Assembly (NCBI RefSeq): GCF_009707865.1
Contig: NZ_WMBA01000009.1
Span: forward strand, 1 to 64,000
DNA: 64,000 nt
Source of the DNA: Amycolatopsis pithecellobii
GTDB taxonomy: Bacteria; Actinomycetota; Actinomycetes; Mycobacteriales; Pseudonocardiaceae
Direction of reading: 5' to 3'
Part shown: positions 16,245-25,628 of the stretch, piece after piece
Layout of the letters: each line of letters begins with the position of its first letter
Numbering within the stretch: the stretch's first letter is position 1
Made by a program: the position numbers and the translations under genes
The notes under the pieces: generated by a model
The model's database searches: none
What the model was told of the DNA's origin: nothing
Seen by the model: only the letters and a program-made list of their open reading frames with translations

Positions 16245-17423
16245 GTGCCCGAAGCATTCATCGTCGACGCTGTCCGGAGCCCCGTCGGACGGCGTAACGG
16301 CATACTGTCCGAGGTCCACCCGGCGGACTTGTCGGGGTACGTCCTGCAGGCGCTGATCGAGCGCGTAGGTGTCGATCCGGGCGAGATCGACGACGTCGTG
16401 TGGGGCTGTGTCAACCAGTCGGGCGACCAGGCCGCGCAGATCGGCCGGTACGCCGTGCTCGCGGCCGGCTGGCCCGAATCGGTTCCCGGCACCACGGTCA
16501 ACCGGGCGTGCGGTTCGAGCCAGCAAGCGATCGACTTCGCCGCCGGCATGGTCAAGGCCGGACTCTACGATCTCATTGTCGCCGGTGGTGTCGAGTCGAT
16601 GTCACGGGTTCCCTTGGGCGCCAGTGCGCAGGGGGGACGGCCGTACGGTGACCGTGCCCGGCGCCGTTACGCCGAACAGCTGGCGGAGGCGGAATTCCCG
16701 GCCGGTGACTTCAACCAGGGGTTCGGGGCGGAGCTGATCGCGCGACGCTGGGGATTCGACCGCGCGCAGCTGGACGAGCTGGCGAGTGAGTCCCATGCGC
16801 GAATGGCCGCGGCCGTCGATACGGGGGCCTTCGACGGTCAGATCGTGCCGATCCCCGAGGCGCCCGGTGCTCTGGTCGACGAAGGACTGCGCCGCGGCAC
16901 GTCACCGGACACGCTGAGCAAGCTCAGGCCGTCCTTCCGTGCCGACGGGGTGATCCATGCCGGCAACGCGTCGCAGATATCGGACGGCTCCGCGGCCGTG
17001 CTGATCGCGTCGGGGGAGAAGGCACGATCCCTGGGCCTGCGGCCGATCGCCCGCTACGTCGCAGGCGCCGTGGCCGGGTCGGATCCGGTCATGATGCTCA
17101 CCGGACCCATCCCGGCAACGCGGAAGCTGCTGACGAGGGCCGGCGTTGCCCTCGACGAGATCGGCACGTTCGAGGTGAACGAAGCGTTCGCGCCCGTCCC
17201 GATGGCATGGATGGCCGAACTGGGCGTGGATGACAAACGGGTCAATCCGCAGGGCGGCGCGATCGCCATGGGGCATCCGCTTGGCGGGTCCGGTGCGATC
17301 CTGCTGACCAAGATGCTGCACCGCATGCGGGATCAGGGAATCCGGTATGGACTGCAGACGATGTGCGAGGGCGGTGGCACCGCCAACGCGACGCTCGTCG
17401 AATTGGCCGAGGGGGTGTTGTGA
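16245..17423 (+). CDS. Thiolase (acetyl-CoA acyltransferase)
   Basis: This 392-residue thiolase starts at GTG 16245. The acyl-accepting Cys89 lies in VNRACGSSQQAIDFA, the His of the oxyanion/activation site in GGAIAMGHPLGGSGA near residue 350, and the second catalytic Cys in TMCEGGGTANATLVE near residue 377. NEAFAPVPMAWM is the usual NEAF loop. It releases acetyl-CoA from a 3-oxoacyl-CoA, the last step of beta-oxidation of the opened ring. Its stop overlaps the start of the FAD monooxygenase (GTGTTGTGA). Confidence 0.95.
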   Translation: MPEAFIVDAVRSPVGRRNGILSEVHPADLSGYVLQALIERVGVDPGEIDDVVWGCVNQSGDQAAQIGRYAVLAAGWPESVPGTTVNRACGSSQQAIDFAAGMVKAGLYDLIVAGGVESMSRVPLGASAQGGRPYGDRARRRYAEQLAEAEFPAGDFNQGFGAELIARRWGFDRAQLDELASESHARMAAAVDTGAFDGQIVPIPEAPGALVDEGLRRGTSPDTLSKLRPSFRADGVIHAGNASQISDGSAAVLIASGEKARSLGLRPIARYVAGAVAGSDPVMMLTGPIPATRKLLTRAGVALDEIGTFEVNEAFAPVPMAWMAELGVDDKRVNPQGGAIAMGHPLGGSGAILLTKMLHRMRDQGIRYGLQTMCEGGGTANATLVELAEGVL

Positions 17424-19117
17424 GCGATATCGATTCCCGGCCCGAGCCGGCCGGGCAGTACGACGTACTGATCGTCGGTGGCGGTGCCAGTGGCTTGCTG
17501 AGCGCGATCGAGCTGGGTCGCTGGGGCCTGCGCTGCCTGGTGATCGACGACAAGCAAGGTCCCGCCACTCATCCGCAGGCCAACGCCAATGCTTCGCGCA
17601 CCATGGAGCACTACCGGCGCCTCGGCTTCGCCGCCGAGTTCCGCGAGACCGGGCTCCCGGCGGATTACCCGACCGACGTCACGTACTTCACCACGTTCGG
17701 CGGGTCCGAGATCGCCCGGTTCCGGCAACCGAGCCGAGCCGAGGCCGTGGCCATCGCCGACTCGCACGAAAGCCTTCGGTCCTGGCACACGCCCGAACTT
17801 CCGCATCGGGCCTCGCAGCTGTTCCTGGAGCCCATCCTCGCCGAGCACGCCCGAGCGCAGCGGTCGGTCGACGTCCGCTTCGATCGTCGCTGCGTGGACA
17901 TCGAAGTCGTCGGCGAGCAGGTATCGGCGGTCGTCGAGGACACGAGGACCGGGGAACAGTCGAGGGTCCGCGGCAACTGGCTGCTCGGCTGTGACGGGCC
18001 ACGCAGTATGGTCCGCCGACACCTGGGCGTTTCCCTGACCGGCAAGGCCGGTGTCGTGCGGGACTTTCTCGGTGGCCAGATGTACAGCATCTACCTTCGC
18101 GCGCCGCATTTCTGGCGCGACATCCAGCCCCATCGCACCTGGCAGCACTGGAGCCTCGCCGAGGGCCGGCGTTCCATCCTCACGGCCATCAATGGCATCG
18201 ACACGTTCTCGGGGCATGTCCAGCTGGCGCCCGGTGAGGAAATCGAGCCCGAGGAGGCCCTCGCCAGGGTGACTCGTGCCTTCGGGCGGGACACCGAAGT
18301 CGAGCTGATCTCCGCCACCAAATGGACCGCCGGCAACCACCTCATCGCCGAGCGGTACCGGTCCGGACGGGTCATCCTTGTCGGCGACGCGGCGCACATC
18401 TTCACCCCGACCGGCGGCATGGGCTACAACACCGGCGTCGACGACGTGGCGAACCTGGCGTGGAAGCTCGCGGCCGTTCAGCAAGGCTGGGGCAGCCCCG
18501 GCCTGCTCGACACCTACGAGTCCGAGCGGCGCCCCATGGCGGAACGCACGATGCGGTTCTCCACCGAGGTGGCCGACAGCATCGGCGGCATGCCCGTCCC
18601 GGCGAACATCGACGATCCGGGTGCGGCCGGCGACCAGGCGCGCGCGGAGCTCCGGGAGAAACTGCTGGCCCACGCTCGGTTCGAATACGACATCCCGGGG
18701 ATCCAGCTCGGCGTGCGGTACACCAATTCGCCGATCACCGTTCCCGACGGATCCCCGGACACGCCGGACGATCCGAACGTCTACCTCCCGACAGCCCGTC
18801 CGGGCGCTCGCCTTCCCCACTTCTGGCTCGCCGACGGCCACGCGCTGTTCGACCGCCTCGGAATCGGCTTCACCCTGCTCACGACGACCGGCGACGCTGA
18901 CGTGGAGGCGTTCGCCGACGCTGCTCGACACGCCGGCATTCCGCTGGCGATCCTCGACCTCGGTCACGAGCCGGAGGCCAAGATCCTCGACGCGGCGGCT
19001 GTGCTGGTCCGGCCGGACCAGCACGTCGCCTGGCGCGGGGACCCCGCGGCCGTCGATGCGGCCGCTGTCCTGGCTGTGGCCACCGGCTGGTCGTCGCCCC
19101 ACTCCACGAACTCGTGA
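17420..19117 (+). CDS. FAD-dependent aromatic monooxygenase (PheA/TfdB/MhpA type)
   Basis: This protein of about 565 residues starts at GTG 17420, coupled to the thiolase stop. It has the group A flavoprotein hydroxylase motifs: VLIVGGGASGLLSAIELGRWG (GxGxxG) near residue 15, the DG region WLLGCDGPRSMVRRHLGV near residue 195 and VILVGDAAHIFTPTGGMGYNTGVDD near residue 320. A thioredoxin-like C-terminal domain follows (ARLPHFWLADGHALFDRLG to the end), as in phenol hydroxylases and 3-(3-hydroxyphenyl)propionate hydroxylase. It uses NAD(P)H and O2 to hydroxylate a phenolic ring and is the probable ring-activating step of the island. Confidence 0.93.
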   Translation: MSDIDSRPEPAGQYDVLIVGGGASGLLSAIELGRWGLRCLVIDDKQGPATHPQANANASRTMEHYRRLGFAAEFRETGLPADYPTDVTYFTTFGGSEIARFRQPSRAEAVAIADSHESLRSWHTPELPHRASQLFLEPILAEHARAQRSVDVRFDRRCVDIEVVGEQVSAVVEDTRTGEQSRVRGNWLLGCDGPRSMVRRHLGVSLTGKAGVVRDFLGGQMYSIYLRAPHFWRDIQPHRTWQHWSLAEGRRSILTAINGIDTFSGHVQLAPGEEIEPEEALARVTRAFGRDTEVELISATKWTAGNHLIAERYRSGRVILVGDAAHIFTPTGGMGYNTGVDDVANLAWKLAAVQQGWGSPGLLDTYESERRPMAERTMRFSTEVADSIGGMPVPANIDDPGAAGDQARAELREKLLAHARFEYDIPGIQLGVRYTNSPITVPDGSPDTPDDPNVYLPTARPGARLPHFWLADGHALFDRLGIGFTLLTTTGDADVEAFADAARHAGIPLAILDLGHEPEAKILDAAAVLVRPDQHVAWRGDPAAVDAAAVLAVATGWSSPHSTNS

Positions 19118-19129
19118 ACGGATGAACCT

Positions 19130-19906
19130 ATGACCTCAGACTTCGCGGCCGCGGCAGACATGGCCGGCAAAATCGGGGTGGTCACGGGGGCGAGCCGGGG
19201 CATCGGCCGGACCACCACCGAGGTCCTGGTTCGCGGCGGCGCCACGGTCGTCGTGGTGGCTCGAACCGGTAGTGACCTCGATGCGCTGAAGGACGAGCTG
19301 GCGGACGCCAGGGGCGCCGTTGCGCCCCTGATAACCGACATCGGCTCCCGCGATGCGTTCGAGGACCTTGGCGCCCGGGTTGCGGCGCTCGTCGGTGACC
19401 GGCTCGACTTTCTCGTCAACAACGCGGGCGTCCTGCCCGCGGGCCCGATCGAGAGCTACAGCGCCGGCGACTGGGACGAGGCTCTCGGCATCAACGTGCG
19501 TGCGGTCGGAATGACCAGTGCCGCCCTGCTGCCGGCTCTTCGCCGCAGCCGGTCCGCCTCGATCGTGAACGTGTCGTCGATCCACGCCTTGATCGGGATG
19601 CCGGGCCGCTCGGTGTACGCCGCCGGCAAAGGCGGCGTGGCAGCACTGAGCAAGCAGCTGGCGATCGAACTGGCGGCGGACGGGGTGCGCGTCAACGCCG
19701 TCCTGCCGGGAGCCATCCGGACGTCCATGAACGAAGCCATCTTCGCGTCGGACGAGTTTCGCGCCCGAGTCGAGTCGGCGATTCCGTTGCGCCGCATCGG
19801 CGACCCGATCGACGTCGCACGGGCGATCTACTTTCTGTGCTCGGAGGCATCGAGCTATGTCACCGGACATGCGCTGGTCGTGGACGGCGGACACACCTCG
19901 GCGTAA
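19130..19906 (+). CDS. SDR-family oxidoreductase (FabG-like)
   Basis: This 258-residue classical SDR has VVTGASRGIGRTT near residue 19, NNAG near residue 97, catalytic Ser in NVSSIHALIG, Tyr and Lys in YAAGKGG and the C-terminal GHALVVDGGHTSA. It starts at ATG 19130, 12 nt after the monooxygenase stop, and so ends the oxygenase operon. It probably oxidises or reduces a hydroxyl or keto group in the same pathway; the substrate cannot be read. Confidence 0.92.
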   Translation: MTSDFAAAADMAGKIGVVTGASRGIGRTTTEVLVRGGATVVVVARTGSDLDALKDELADARGAVAPLITDIGSRDAFEDLGARVAALVGDRLDFLVNNAGVLPAGPIESYSAGDWDEALGINVRAVGMTSAALLPALRRSRSASIVNVSSIHALIGMPGRSVYAAGKGGVAALSKQLAIELAADGVRVNAVLPGAIRTSMNEAIFASDEFRARVESAIPLRRIGDPIDVARAIYFLCSEASSYVTGHALVVDGGHTSA

Positions 19907-19975
19907 GTGCGGGGTCAGATAAACAGCAGCTTCACCCATTGACAGGGCAGCGTGGCCCTGGAAAAGGAGCGCGAA

Positions 19976-21106
19976 ATGCGTAAATTTCGCCGGTCACTCG
20001 TAGCCCTGATCCTGCTGGTCGCGGCCGGTCCGGTCGCCGCATGCGGGACCGCGGGCAGCGGCACACAGACCGGGGCAAAGGTGGCCAACGGTGCCCAGCA
20101 AGCTGCCGTCGACGACGCTGTCGCGACGGTCGCCGGCTACGAGAAGCCGCAGCCACCGATCGAGGTCCCGAAGCTGTCGAAACCCGCTCCGTCCAACGTG
20201 CGTCTCGCGGTGCTCACGTGCGTGGTTCCGGTATGCCGGTCGAGTACCGATCCCGCCGTGGCCGCCGCGCAAAAGCTCGGCTGGTCGGTTTATCAGACGC
20301 AAGTCCAGGTCACCCCGGCGTCCTACATCGCGGGCTGGAATGCCGTCCTGCAACAAAACCCGACGGCGATCGCCTACGTCGCGGAATTCCCCTCGGATGT
20401 GGTCGCCGGCCAGATAGCCGAAGCGCGCCGGCGGAATATCGAGCTGGTGGCGATGTCGTACAACGCACCGTCATTGGCCGCGTCCGGCGCCAGCTACGCC
20501 GTATCGGGCGCTCCCGAACTGACCCGCAGTGGCGAGTTGATGGGCAATGTGGTTGCCGCCGATGCGGGTGGTTCGACGAAGGCGCTCTTTGTCTGGGACC
20601 CGTCGCTGTCCAACACGCTCACTCCCGTCAAGAACGGGTTCACTTCGACCGCCACACCCGCCGGGGTCCAGATAGCTACGCTGGACGTAGCCATTACGGG
20701 CGTGGGTCAGGCGGTGCCGGGCCAGGTTCTCAGTTATCTGCAGCGGCATCCGGACGTCAAGTATGTGGTGATGTCCCTGGCCGATTTCAGTGCGGGCGTG
20801 CCACAGGCTCTTCGCTCGGTCGGCCTGGACAAAACGGTGAAGATCGTGAGCCGGGCACCTCAGGGTGGCGATCTGGCTCAGATCAAGTCGGGGGAGCAGT
20901 TCGCGGCCGTCGCCGAAGAGGTGGAGGCGTCGGGCTACCGTGCCGTCGACGCCATCGCCCGCCTTTCGCTGGGCGACAAGCCGGCGGACGTCGATCCCGT
21001 TGGCTGGCACCAGATCATGGTCAGCAGCAACATCACCCAGACCGCGGGACCGCAGCCGACCCCGGGTGTTCCGGACGCCTTTTATGCGGCGTGGGGCGTA
21101 TCGTGA
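19976..21106 (+). CDS. Ribose-type ABC transporter substrate-binding lipoprotein
   Basis: This 376-residue protein starts at ATG 19976 behind AAAGGAG. A signal peptide ends in the lipobox VAAC near residue 22. A peripla_BP_4-like two-lobed domain follows (SNVRLAVLTCVVPVCRSSTDPAVAAAQKLGWSV, a variant of the family ligand cleft, and VVAADAGGSTKALFVWDPS). Its stop overlaps the ATPase start by 4 nt. Paralogues import pentoses, autoinducers and polyols, but many in catabolic islands import aromatic or steroid-like compounds. A conserved Cys pair (LTCVVPVC) near residue 80 is unusual and might form a disulfide. Confidence 0.9.
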   Translation: MRKFRRSLVALILLVAAGPVAACGTAGSGTQTGAKVANGAQQAAVDDAVATVAGYEKPQPPIEVPKLSKPAPSNVRLAVLTCVVPVCRSSTDPAVAAAQKLGWSVYQTQVQVTPASYIAGWNAVLQQNPTAIAYVAEFPSDVVAGQIAEARRRNIELVAMSYNAPSLAASGASYAVSGAPELTRSGELMGNVVAADAGGSTKALFVWDPSLSNTLTPVKNGFTSTATPAGVQIATLDVAITGVGQAVPGQVLSYLQRHPDVKYVVMSLADFSAGVPQALRSVGLDKTVKIVSRAPQGGDLAQIKSGEQFAAVAEEVEASGYRAVDAIARLSLGDKPADVDPVGWHQIMVSSNITQTAGPQPTPGVPDAFYAAWGVS

Positions 21107-22713
21107 GCGCGCCGGCGGCGAGTCCGGGCGAGCGCATCCGGAAAGAATCCGTGCCATTCCTGCGCGTGCACCACTTGAGCAAGACCTTCGGTGGTCAGCG
21201 AGCTCTGGACGGGGCGTCACTGCGCCTCGAAGCCGGCGAAGTTCATGCTCTCCTGGGGCAGAACGGATGCGGTAAATCGACCCTCATCAAGATCCTGGCC
21301 GGCGTCTATACGCCGGATCCCGGGTTCCGGATCGATATCGAGGGAACCGAGCTGGACGGTTCTCTGCGCGCCATCGGACACGCCCACTTCAGGTTCGTTC
21401 ACCAGGATCTCGGACTGATCGGTTCGATGAGCGCGGCCGAAAACCTCGAGATCAACGCTCGCCGGCCCCGGCTCTGGCTTTCCCAGCGGGCTTTACAAAG
21501 CCGGGCGAGCAACGTGCTCAGGGAACACGGGGTCGAGCTCGACGTGACCCGGCCCGTCCAAGAGCTCAGCCGCGCGCAGCAGAGCCTGATCGCGATCGTG
21601 CGGGCCATCGCGGATCTACCGCCCGGCAGGGGAATGCTGGTACTCGACGAGCCGACCGCTTCGCTTCCACCGGCGGAGGTCTCCCATCTGCTCGATGCGC
21701 TGAGGGCGTTGCGTGCCAAGGGGTTGGCCATCCTGTACGTGACGCACCGGATGGAAGAAGTGTTCGATATCTCGCAGCGCATCACGATCCTCCGCGACGG
21801 CCGCACCGTCATGGAGTCGCGCACGGACGAGACCGACGACGCGGGCGTCACGGCAGCAATCCTTGGCGCGCAAGAGCATGCCCGCCTCGTCGGCAAACCG
21901 GCGCAGGTAAGTCGACCGGACGACTCCGCCGCTGCCGTGCCCTCGAACGGCCCGCCCGCACTTTCCGTGGGAGGGTTGCGCGGCGGCCGGGTGAACGACG
22001 TCGGCTTCGATCTCGCACGAGGTGAGATCCTCGGGCTCACCGGCCTCGTGGGGTCCGGCTACGACGAGGCGCTGGCGTGCGTTTTCGGCATGACGTCCCG
22101 GCAGGCCGGAAGAGTCGAGGTGTACGGCGAGGCGCTGAAAGGCGATCACTGCCGGAATGCGGTGCAGGCCGGCGTCGGGTATGTCCCGAGCGATCGGGAT
22201 CGCCTGGCGACGATACCCGATTGGACGCTTGCCGAGAATCTGACCCTGGCCCGGATTCCTACCCGGCGTCTGGCGCTGGACCGGCGGTTCGAGCGCCGGA
22301 GCACCCTCGAGTGGCTGCGCCGGCTCGAAGTGGTGCCCCTTGATCCGAAGCGGAAAATCGTCGAGCTGAGCGGCGGGAACCGCCAGCGAGTGGTGCTCGG
22401 CCGGTGGCTCCGCCGCGGCTGTCGCGTACTTCTGCTCGACGAGCCGACCATTGGTGTCGACGTGGCGGGCAAGGACCGGATCTACACGCTATTGCGCGAT
22501 GCGGCCGATCGCGGCGTGGGCATCGTGGTTGCCTCGTCGGACCACACGGAGCTGCTGGAAATCTGCGACCGGATCGTCGTCTTCCGCGAGGGAAAGATCG
22601 CGACCACTCTCGATCCCGGCGCCGGGGTCACGCACGAGCAGCTGTTCCGTGAATGTTCGGGCCTGCCGGCCGACGGCGATCAGGCCGGCGATTCGAATCC
22701 TGGGCGGGGTTGA
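21103..22713 (+). CDS. Ribose-type ABC transporter, tandem ATP-binding protein
   Basis: This 536-residue protein has two ABC domains in the RbsA/MglA manner. Domain 1 (about residues 15-260) has LLGQNGCGKSTLIKILAGVY and VLDEPTASLPPAEV; its signature is degenerate (ELSRAQQSLIAI). Domain 2 (about 285-525) has an altered P-loop, GLTGLVGSGYDEALACVFG, but a good signature, LSGGNRQRVVLGRWL, and LLLDEPTIGVDVAGKDRIY. This split of intact parts between halves is normal for the family. It starts at GTG 21103 overlapping the binding protein and is followed by the permease after 2 nt. Confidence 0.93.
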   Translation: MSAPAASPGERIRKESVPFLRVHHLSKTFGGQRALDGASLRLEAGEVHALLGQNGCGKSTLIKILAGVYTPDPGFRIDIEGTELDGSLRAIGHAHFRFVHQDLGLIGSMSAAENLEINARRPRLWLSQRALQSRASNVLREHGVELDVTRPVQELSRAQQSLIAIVRAIADLPPGRGMLVLDEPTASLPPAEVSHLLDALRALRAKGLAILYVTHRMEEVFDISQRITILRDGRTVMESRTDETDDAGVTAAILGAQEHARLVGKPAQVSRPDDSAAAVPSNGPPALSVGGLRGGRVNDVGFDLARGEILGLTGLVGSGYDEALACVFGMTSRQAGRVEVYGEALKGDHCRNAVQAGVGYVPSDRDRLATIPDWTLAENLTLARIPTRRLALDRRFERRSTLEWLRRLEVVPLDPKRKIVELSGGNRQRVVLGRWLRRGCRVLLLDEPTIGVDVAGKDRIYTLLRDAADRGVGIVVASSDHTELLEICDRIVVFREGKIATTLDPGAGVTHEQLFRECSGLPADGDQAGDSNPGRG

Positions 22714-22715
22714 GA

Positions 22716-23777
22716 GTGAACAAATCCATGTCAGCAACGAAATCTGCCGGCGAGCGGCGTGACGCGAGCCCCGGCCCGGTTGACCCGGCCGGTGGCACCC
22801 CCGCGGCCGGAACACCCGTATTTCGGCGGATCGCAAGGTATACCCAAGTCGGCCGGCTCAGTGGTCTGTACCTATGGGTCGCGGTCATCGTCTTCTTCGC
22901 CATCGAAATTCCGGAAACGTTTCTGACCCAGACGACGGTGCAGGGAATCATCGGCAATCAGGCGGTCACCGTCATCGTGGCCACGGGCGCGCTGATCGCC
23001 CTCACGAGCGGATGCTTCGACCTGTCCGTGGGACAGAACCTCGGGATGTCAGCCGTTTTTCTCGGTTGGTTCAGTGTCAACGCGCACCTGAGCCCGGGAA
23101 TCGCGATCGTGCTCACCCTGCTGATCGGCGCGGCCGTCGGTGCCGTGAACGCGATCCTGGTGGTGGTCATCGGAATAGACAGCTTCATCGTCACCCTGGG
23201 CATGAGTTCGGTGTTGTTCGCCATTACCCAGATCGTCTCCGATCAGCATTACATCGGGCCGCTGCCGAAAGCCCTGCAGGATTTCACCAATTGGCAGCAG
23301 TGGGGGTTGTCCGGATACGACTACTACGCCATCGCGTGCGCGATCATCTGCTGGATGGTGCTGGAGCACACCGCTGCCGGACGCCGGTCAGCGGCGACCG
23401 GTGCCAACAAAGCGGCTGCACGTCTCGTCGGCATTGCGACCGGCCGGCATCAGGCGATCGGCCTGATCGCGTGCGCCACTCTTGCCGGCTTCGCCGGGAT
23501 CCTGGTCGCGGGCAAGGTCGGGACGATATCGCCGACCATCGGCCCGGAGTATCTGCTACCCGCGTACGCCGCGTGTTTCTTGAGCGCGACCCAGCTCAAG
23601 CCAGGGCGATTCAACGTCTGGGGCATGGTGCTGGCGCTGTTTCTCCTGGGAACCGGCGCGACAGGTCTGCAACTGCTCGGCGGACAAGGCTGGGTCGGGG
23701 ACATGTTCACCGGGGTCGCACTGATCATCGCGGTCGGATTCGCGGTCGTCACCCAGCGGCGCAGGAAGTCGGCGTAA
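22716..23777 (+). CDS. Ribose-type ABC transporter permease (BPD_transp_2)
   Basis: A polytopic protein of about 353 residues in the RbsC/MglC family. It has a cytoplasmic N-terminal tail of about 45 residues and then hydrophobic segments with the family blocks VTVIVATGALIALTSGCFDLSVGQNLGMSAVF and DSFIVTLGMSSVLFAITQIVSD. The usual GTYNTLIGALIGA region is a variant here (STQLKPGRFNVWGMVLALFLLG). GTG 22716 is 2 nt after the ATPase stop; ATG 22728 is an alternative start. It completes a three-gene importer. Only one permease gene is present, so it must homodimerise. Confidence 0.92.
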   Translation: MNKSMSATKSAGERRDASPGPVDPAGGTPAAGTPVFRRIARYTQVGRLSGLYLWVAVIVFFAIEIPETFLTQTTVQGIIGNQAVTVIVATGALIALTSGCFDLSVGQNLGMSAVFLGWFSVNAHLSPGIAIVLTLLIGAAVGAVNAILVVVIGIDSFIVTLGMSSVLFAITQIVSDQHYIGPLPKALQDFTNWQQWGLSGYDYYAIACAIICWMVLEHTAAGRRSAATGANKAAARLVGIATGRHQAIGLIACATLAGFAGILVAGKVGTISPTIGPEYLLPAYAACFLSATQLKPGRFNVWGMVLALFLLGTGATGLQLLGGQGWVGDMFTGVALIIAVGFAVVTQRRRKSA

Positions 23778-23846
23778 AGCGGACTCAGGTCGCGCGCGAG
23801 GCGACAAGAGCCGCGGTGTGCGCTGGTCACGACGAAGGGATCAGGC

Positions 23847-24722
23847 ATGGGTCTGCTGGACGGGAAGACCGCACTGATCACCGGTGCCGGGCGCGGTCAG
23901 GGCCGCGCTCACGCGCTCGCGCTGGCGAGCGAGGGTGCCCGCATCGTTGCGGTCGACATTGGCGAGGGGGTCGAGAGCGTGCCGTATGCCCTGGCCACCG
24001 AACAAGATCTTGCCCGGACCGCGGAAGAGGTGGAGACGGCCGGCGGCTCGATCGTCACGGTACTGGCCGACGTCCGTGACCAAGCCTCGCTCGCCGCCGC
24101 GGTGGACGCCGGTCTGGCCCGGTTCGGGGCTATCGACATCTGCGTCGCGAACGCCGGCGTCTTCTCGGTGGCACCGATCTGGGAGATGAGCGAGCAGCAG
24201 TGGACGCAGATGATCGACATCAACCTGAGCGGAGTGTGGCGCACGGCCAAGGCGGTGCTGCCGCACATGATCGAGCGCCGCGGTGGATCACTCGTGCTGA
24301 TCGCGTCGGTGAACGCGCTGGAGCCGGGCTCGGGCACCGGGCATTACACGTCGGCCAAGCACGGCATCCTCGGCCTGTGCCGGTCCATCGCGGTCGAGGT
24401 TGCTCCGTACGGGGTTCGCTGCAATGCGGTGTGCCCGGGGGCCGTGGACACCGGGATGCTGAACTGGCCCGAGATGTACAACTGGCTCAGCGGCAAGGAG
24501 AGCGGTGGGACCCACCTCGACCTGCGCAAGGCGGGGGCGCGCTATCACGCGCTCGCGCCGGCCGACGTGATGGCGCCCGGGGACATCTCCGGAGCGGTCC
24601 TGTTCCTCAGTTCGGATCTGGCTCGATCGGTGACCGGCATTGCACTGCCTGTCGACCGGGGACACCTATTGCTGCCGAAGACGAACGAGAACAGTGCGTC
24701 CTATGCCGACGGTCTGGCGTAG
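23847..24722 (+). CDS. Mycofactocin-type SDR (TIGR03971-like) carveol/alcohol dehydrogenase
   Basis: This 291-residue SDR has ALITGAGRGQGRAHALALASEGARIVAVDIG, followed by the characteristic insertion VPYALATEQDLARTAEEVETAGG and ADVRDQASLAAAVD. These features mark the mycofactocin-coupled SDR subfamily, which carries a tightly bound NAD(H) and passes electrons to mycofactocin. The catalytic Tyr and Lys are in GHYTSAKHG near residue 172. It lies between the sugar-type importer and the P450 operon. Known relatives oxidise carveol-type and other secondary alcohols, so a terpenoid or alicyclic alcohol substrate is plausible. No mycofactocin biosynthesis genes are in this window. Confidence 0.88.
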   Translation: MGLLDGKTALITGAGRGQGRAHALALASEGARIVAVDIGEGVESVPYALATEQDLARTAEEVETAGGSIVTVLADVRDQASLAAAVDAGLARFGAIDICVANAGVFSVAPIWEMSEQQWTQMIDINLSGVWRTAKAVLPHMIERRGGSLVLIASVNALEPGSGTGHYTSAKHGILGLCRSIAVEVAPYGVRCNAVCPGAVDTGMLNWPEMYNWLSGKESGGTHLDLRKAGARYHALAPADVMAPGDISGAVLFLSSDLARSVTGIALPVDRGHLLLPKTNENSASYADGLA

Positions 24723-24760
24723 TCGAAGAAAAGTTCTGTTGTCGAAGATCTGTCAAAGAC

Positions 24761-24790
24761 TTGAAATAAGGCGCGCGCCAGTCATATAGT
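24761..24790 (+). promoter_or_regulatory. Candidate promoter of the P450 operon
   Basis: TTGAAA (24761-24766), an 18-nt spacer and TATAGT (24785-24790) lie 32 nt before the TTG start of the ThuA-like gene. It is one of the best sigma-70-like matches in the window and sits at the only gap ahead of the four-gene operon. Confidence 0.6.
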
Positions 24791-24821
24791 CGGTGCCAGA
24801 TAGCTGGCGAGAGGGAACACC

Positions 24822-25628
24822 TTGTCAAGCGAAAACAGCAGCTCCCAGCACGAACACGGCGCCGAGCCGCGTGTTCTTCCGCCGCTCGACGTACTTCTGG
24901 TCGTCGGCGGTAATCACAGCCATGATTACGATTTCGTCCGCCCGGAACTGATCCGGCTGGTCTGCGCGGGCCGTGACCTCCGAATTGACATCCGGTCCGA
25001 TTTCTCGGATGTCGATGCCCTCCGTCGCACCCAGCGGCTCGTGTCGTATACGTGTGACGTGCGGCCGACGCCCGAGGAGGAGAGGGCGTTGCACGCCTTC
25101 GTCGACGGCGGTGGCCGCTGGCTGGCCCTGCACTCGACCAACGCCCTCTTCGACGTGGACCCTGTTCGGGTTGTGACAGGGCATGAACGATTCTTCGGCA
25201 CCGTGGGATCGAAGTTCCTGAGTCATCCGCCCATCTGCGATTTCGGGGTACGAGTAGCGCGCAACTCAGTCGCTGAGCAATTGATGCACGGCGTCCCGGA
25301 TTTCACGACTTCGGACGAGCTGTATCTGCTCGAGGAGGCTCCTGGTCTCGAAATCCTGCTCGAGGTGGACGCACCGGCCGTTGCCGGCGCTGCGGCGCCC
25401 GGGGCCCCCATCGCCTACCTGCACAACATCGGCTCAGGTCAGGTTCTCTACTGCAGCCTGGGACACGCCGGATCACCCACACATCCGCACGGGACCCACC
25501 GGTGTTCCTGGGTCGCTCCGGAATTCGGGCTGATCCTCGATCGCGCGAAGAATTGGCTCATCGAAGGCGTGCCCAGCGGAACGGAGCCGGCAGCTGCCGC
25601 GCGAAACACCACGGAAGCGAGTATTTGA
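24822..25628 (+). CDS. ThuA-like domain protein (glutamine amidotransferase-like fold)
   Basis: This 268-residue protein starts at TTG 24822 behind GAGAGGG. It has the ThuA/trehalose-utilization fold: LDVLLVVGGNHSHDYDFVRPELIRL, ERALHAFVDGGGRWLALHSTNALF near residue 95, FFGTVGSKFLSHPP, DELYLLEEAPGLEILLEV and YLHNIGSGQVLYCSLGHAG. It resembles class I amidotransferase domains but lacks a clear nucleophile Cys, as usual in ThuA. ThuA proteins are linked to keto-sugar metabolism; the exact reaction is not settled. Its stop overlaps the ferredoxin start by 1 nt (TGATG), so it heads the P450 operon, an uncommon partner. Confidence 0.85.
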   Translation: MSSENSSSQHEHGAEPRVLPPLDVLLVVGGNHSHDYDFVRPELIRLVCAGRDLRIDIRSDFSDVDALRRTQRLVSYTCDVRPTPEEERALHAFVDGGGRWLALHSTNALFDVDPVRVVTGHERFFGTVGSKFLSHPPICDFGVRVARNSVAEQLMHGVPDFTTSDELYLLEEAPGLEILLEVDAPAVAGAAAPGAPIAYLHNIGSGQVLYCSLGHAGSPTHPHGTHRCSWVAPEFGLILDRAKNWLIEGVPSGTEPAAAARNTTEASI

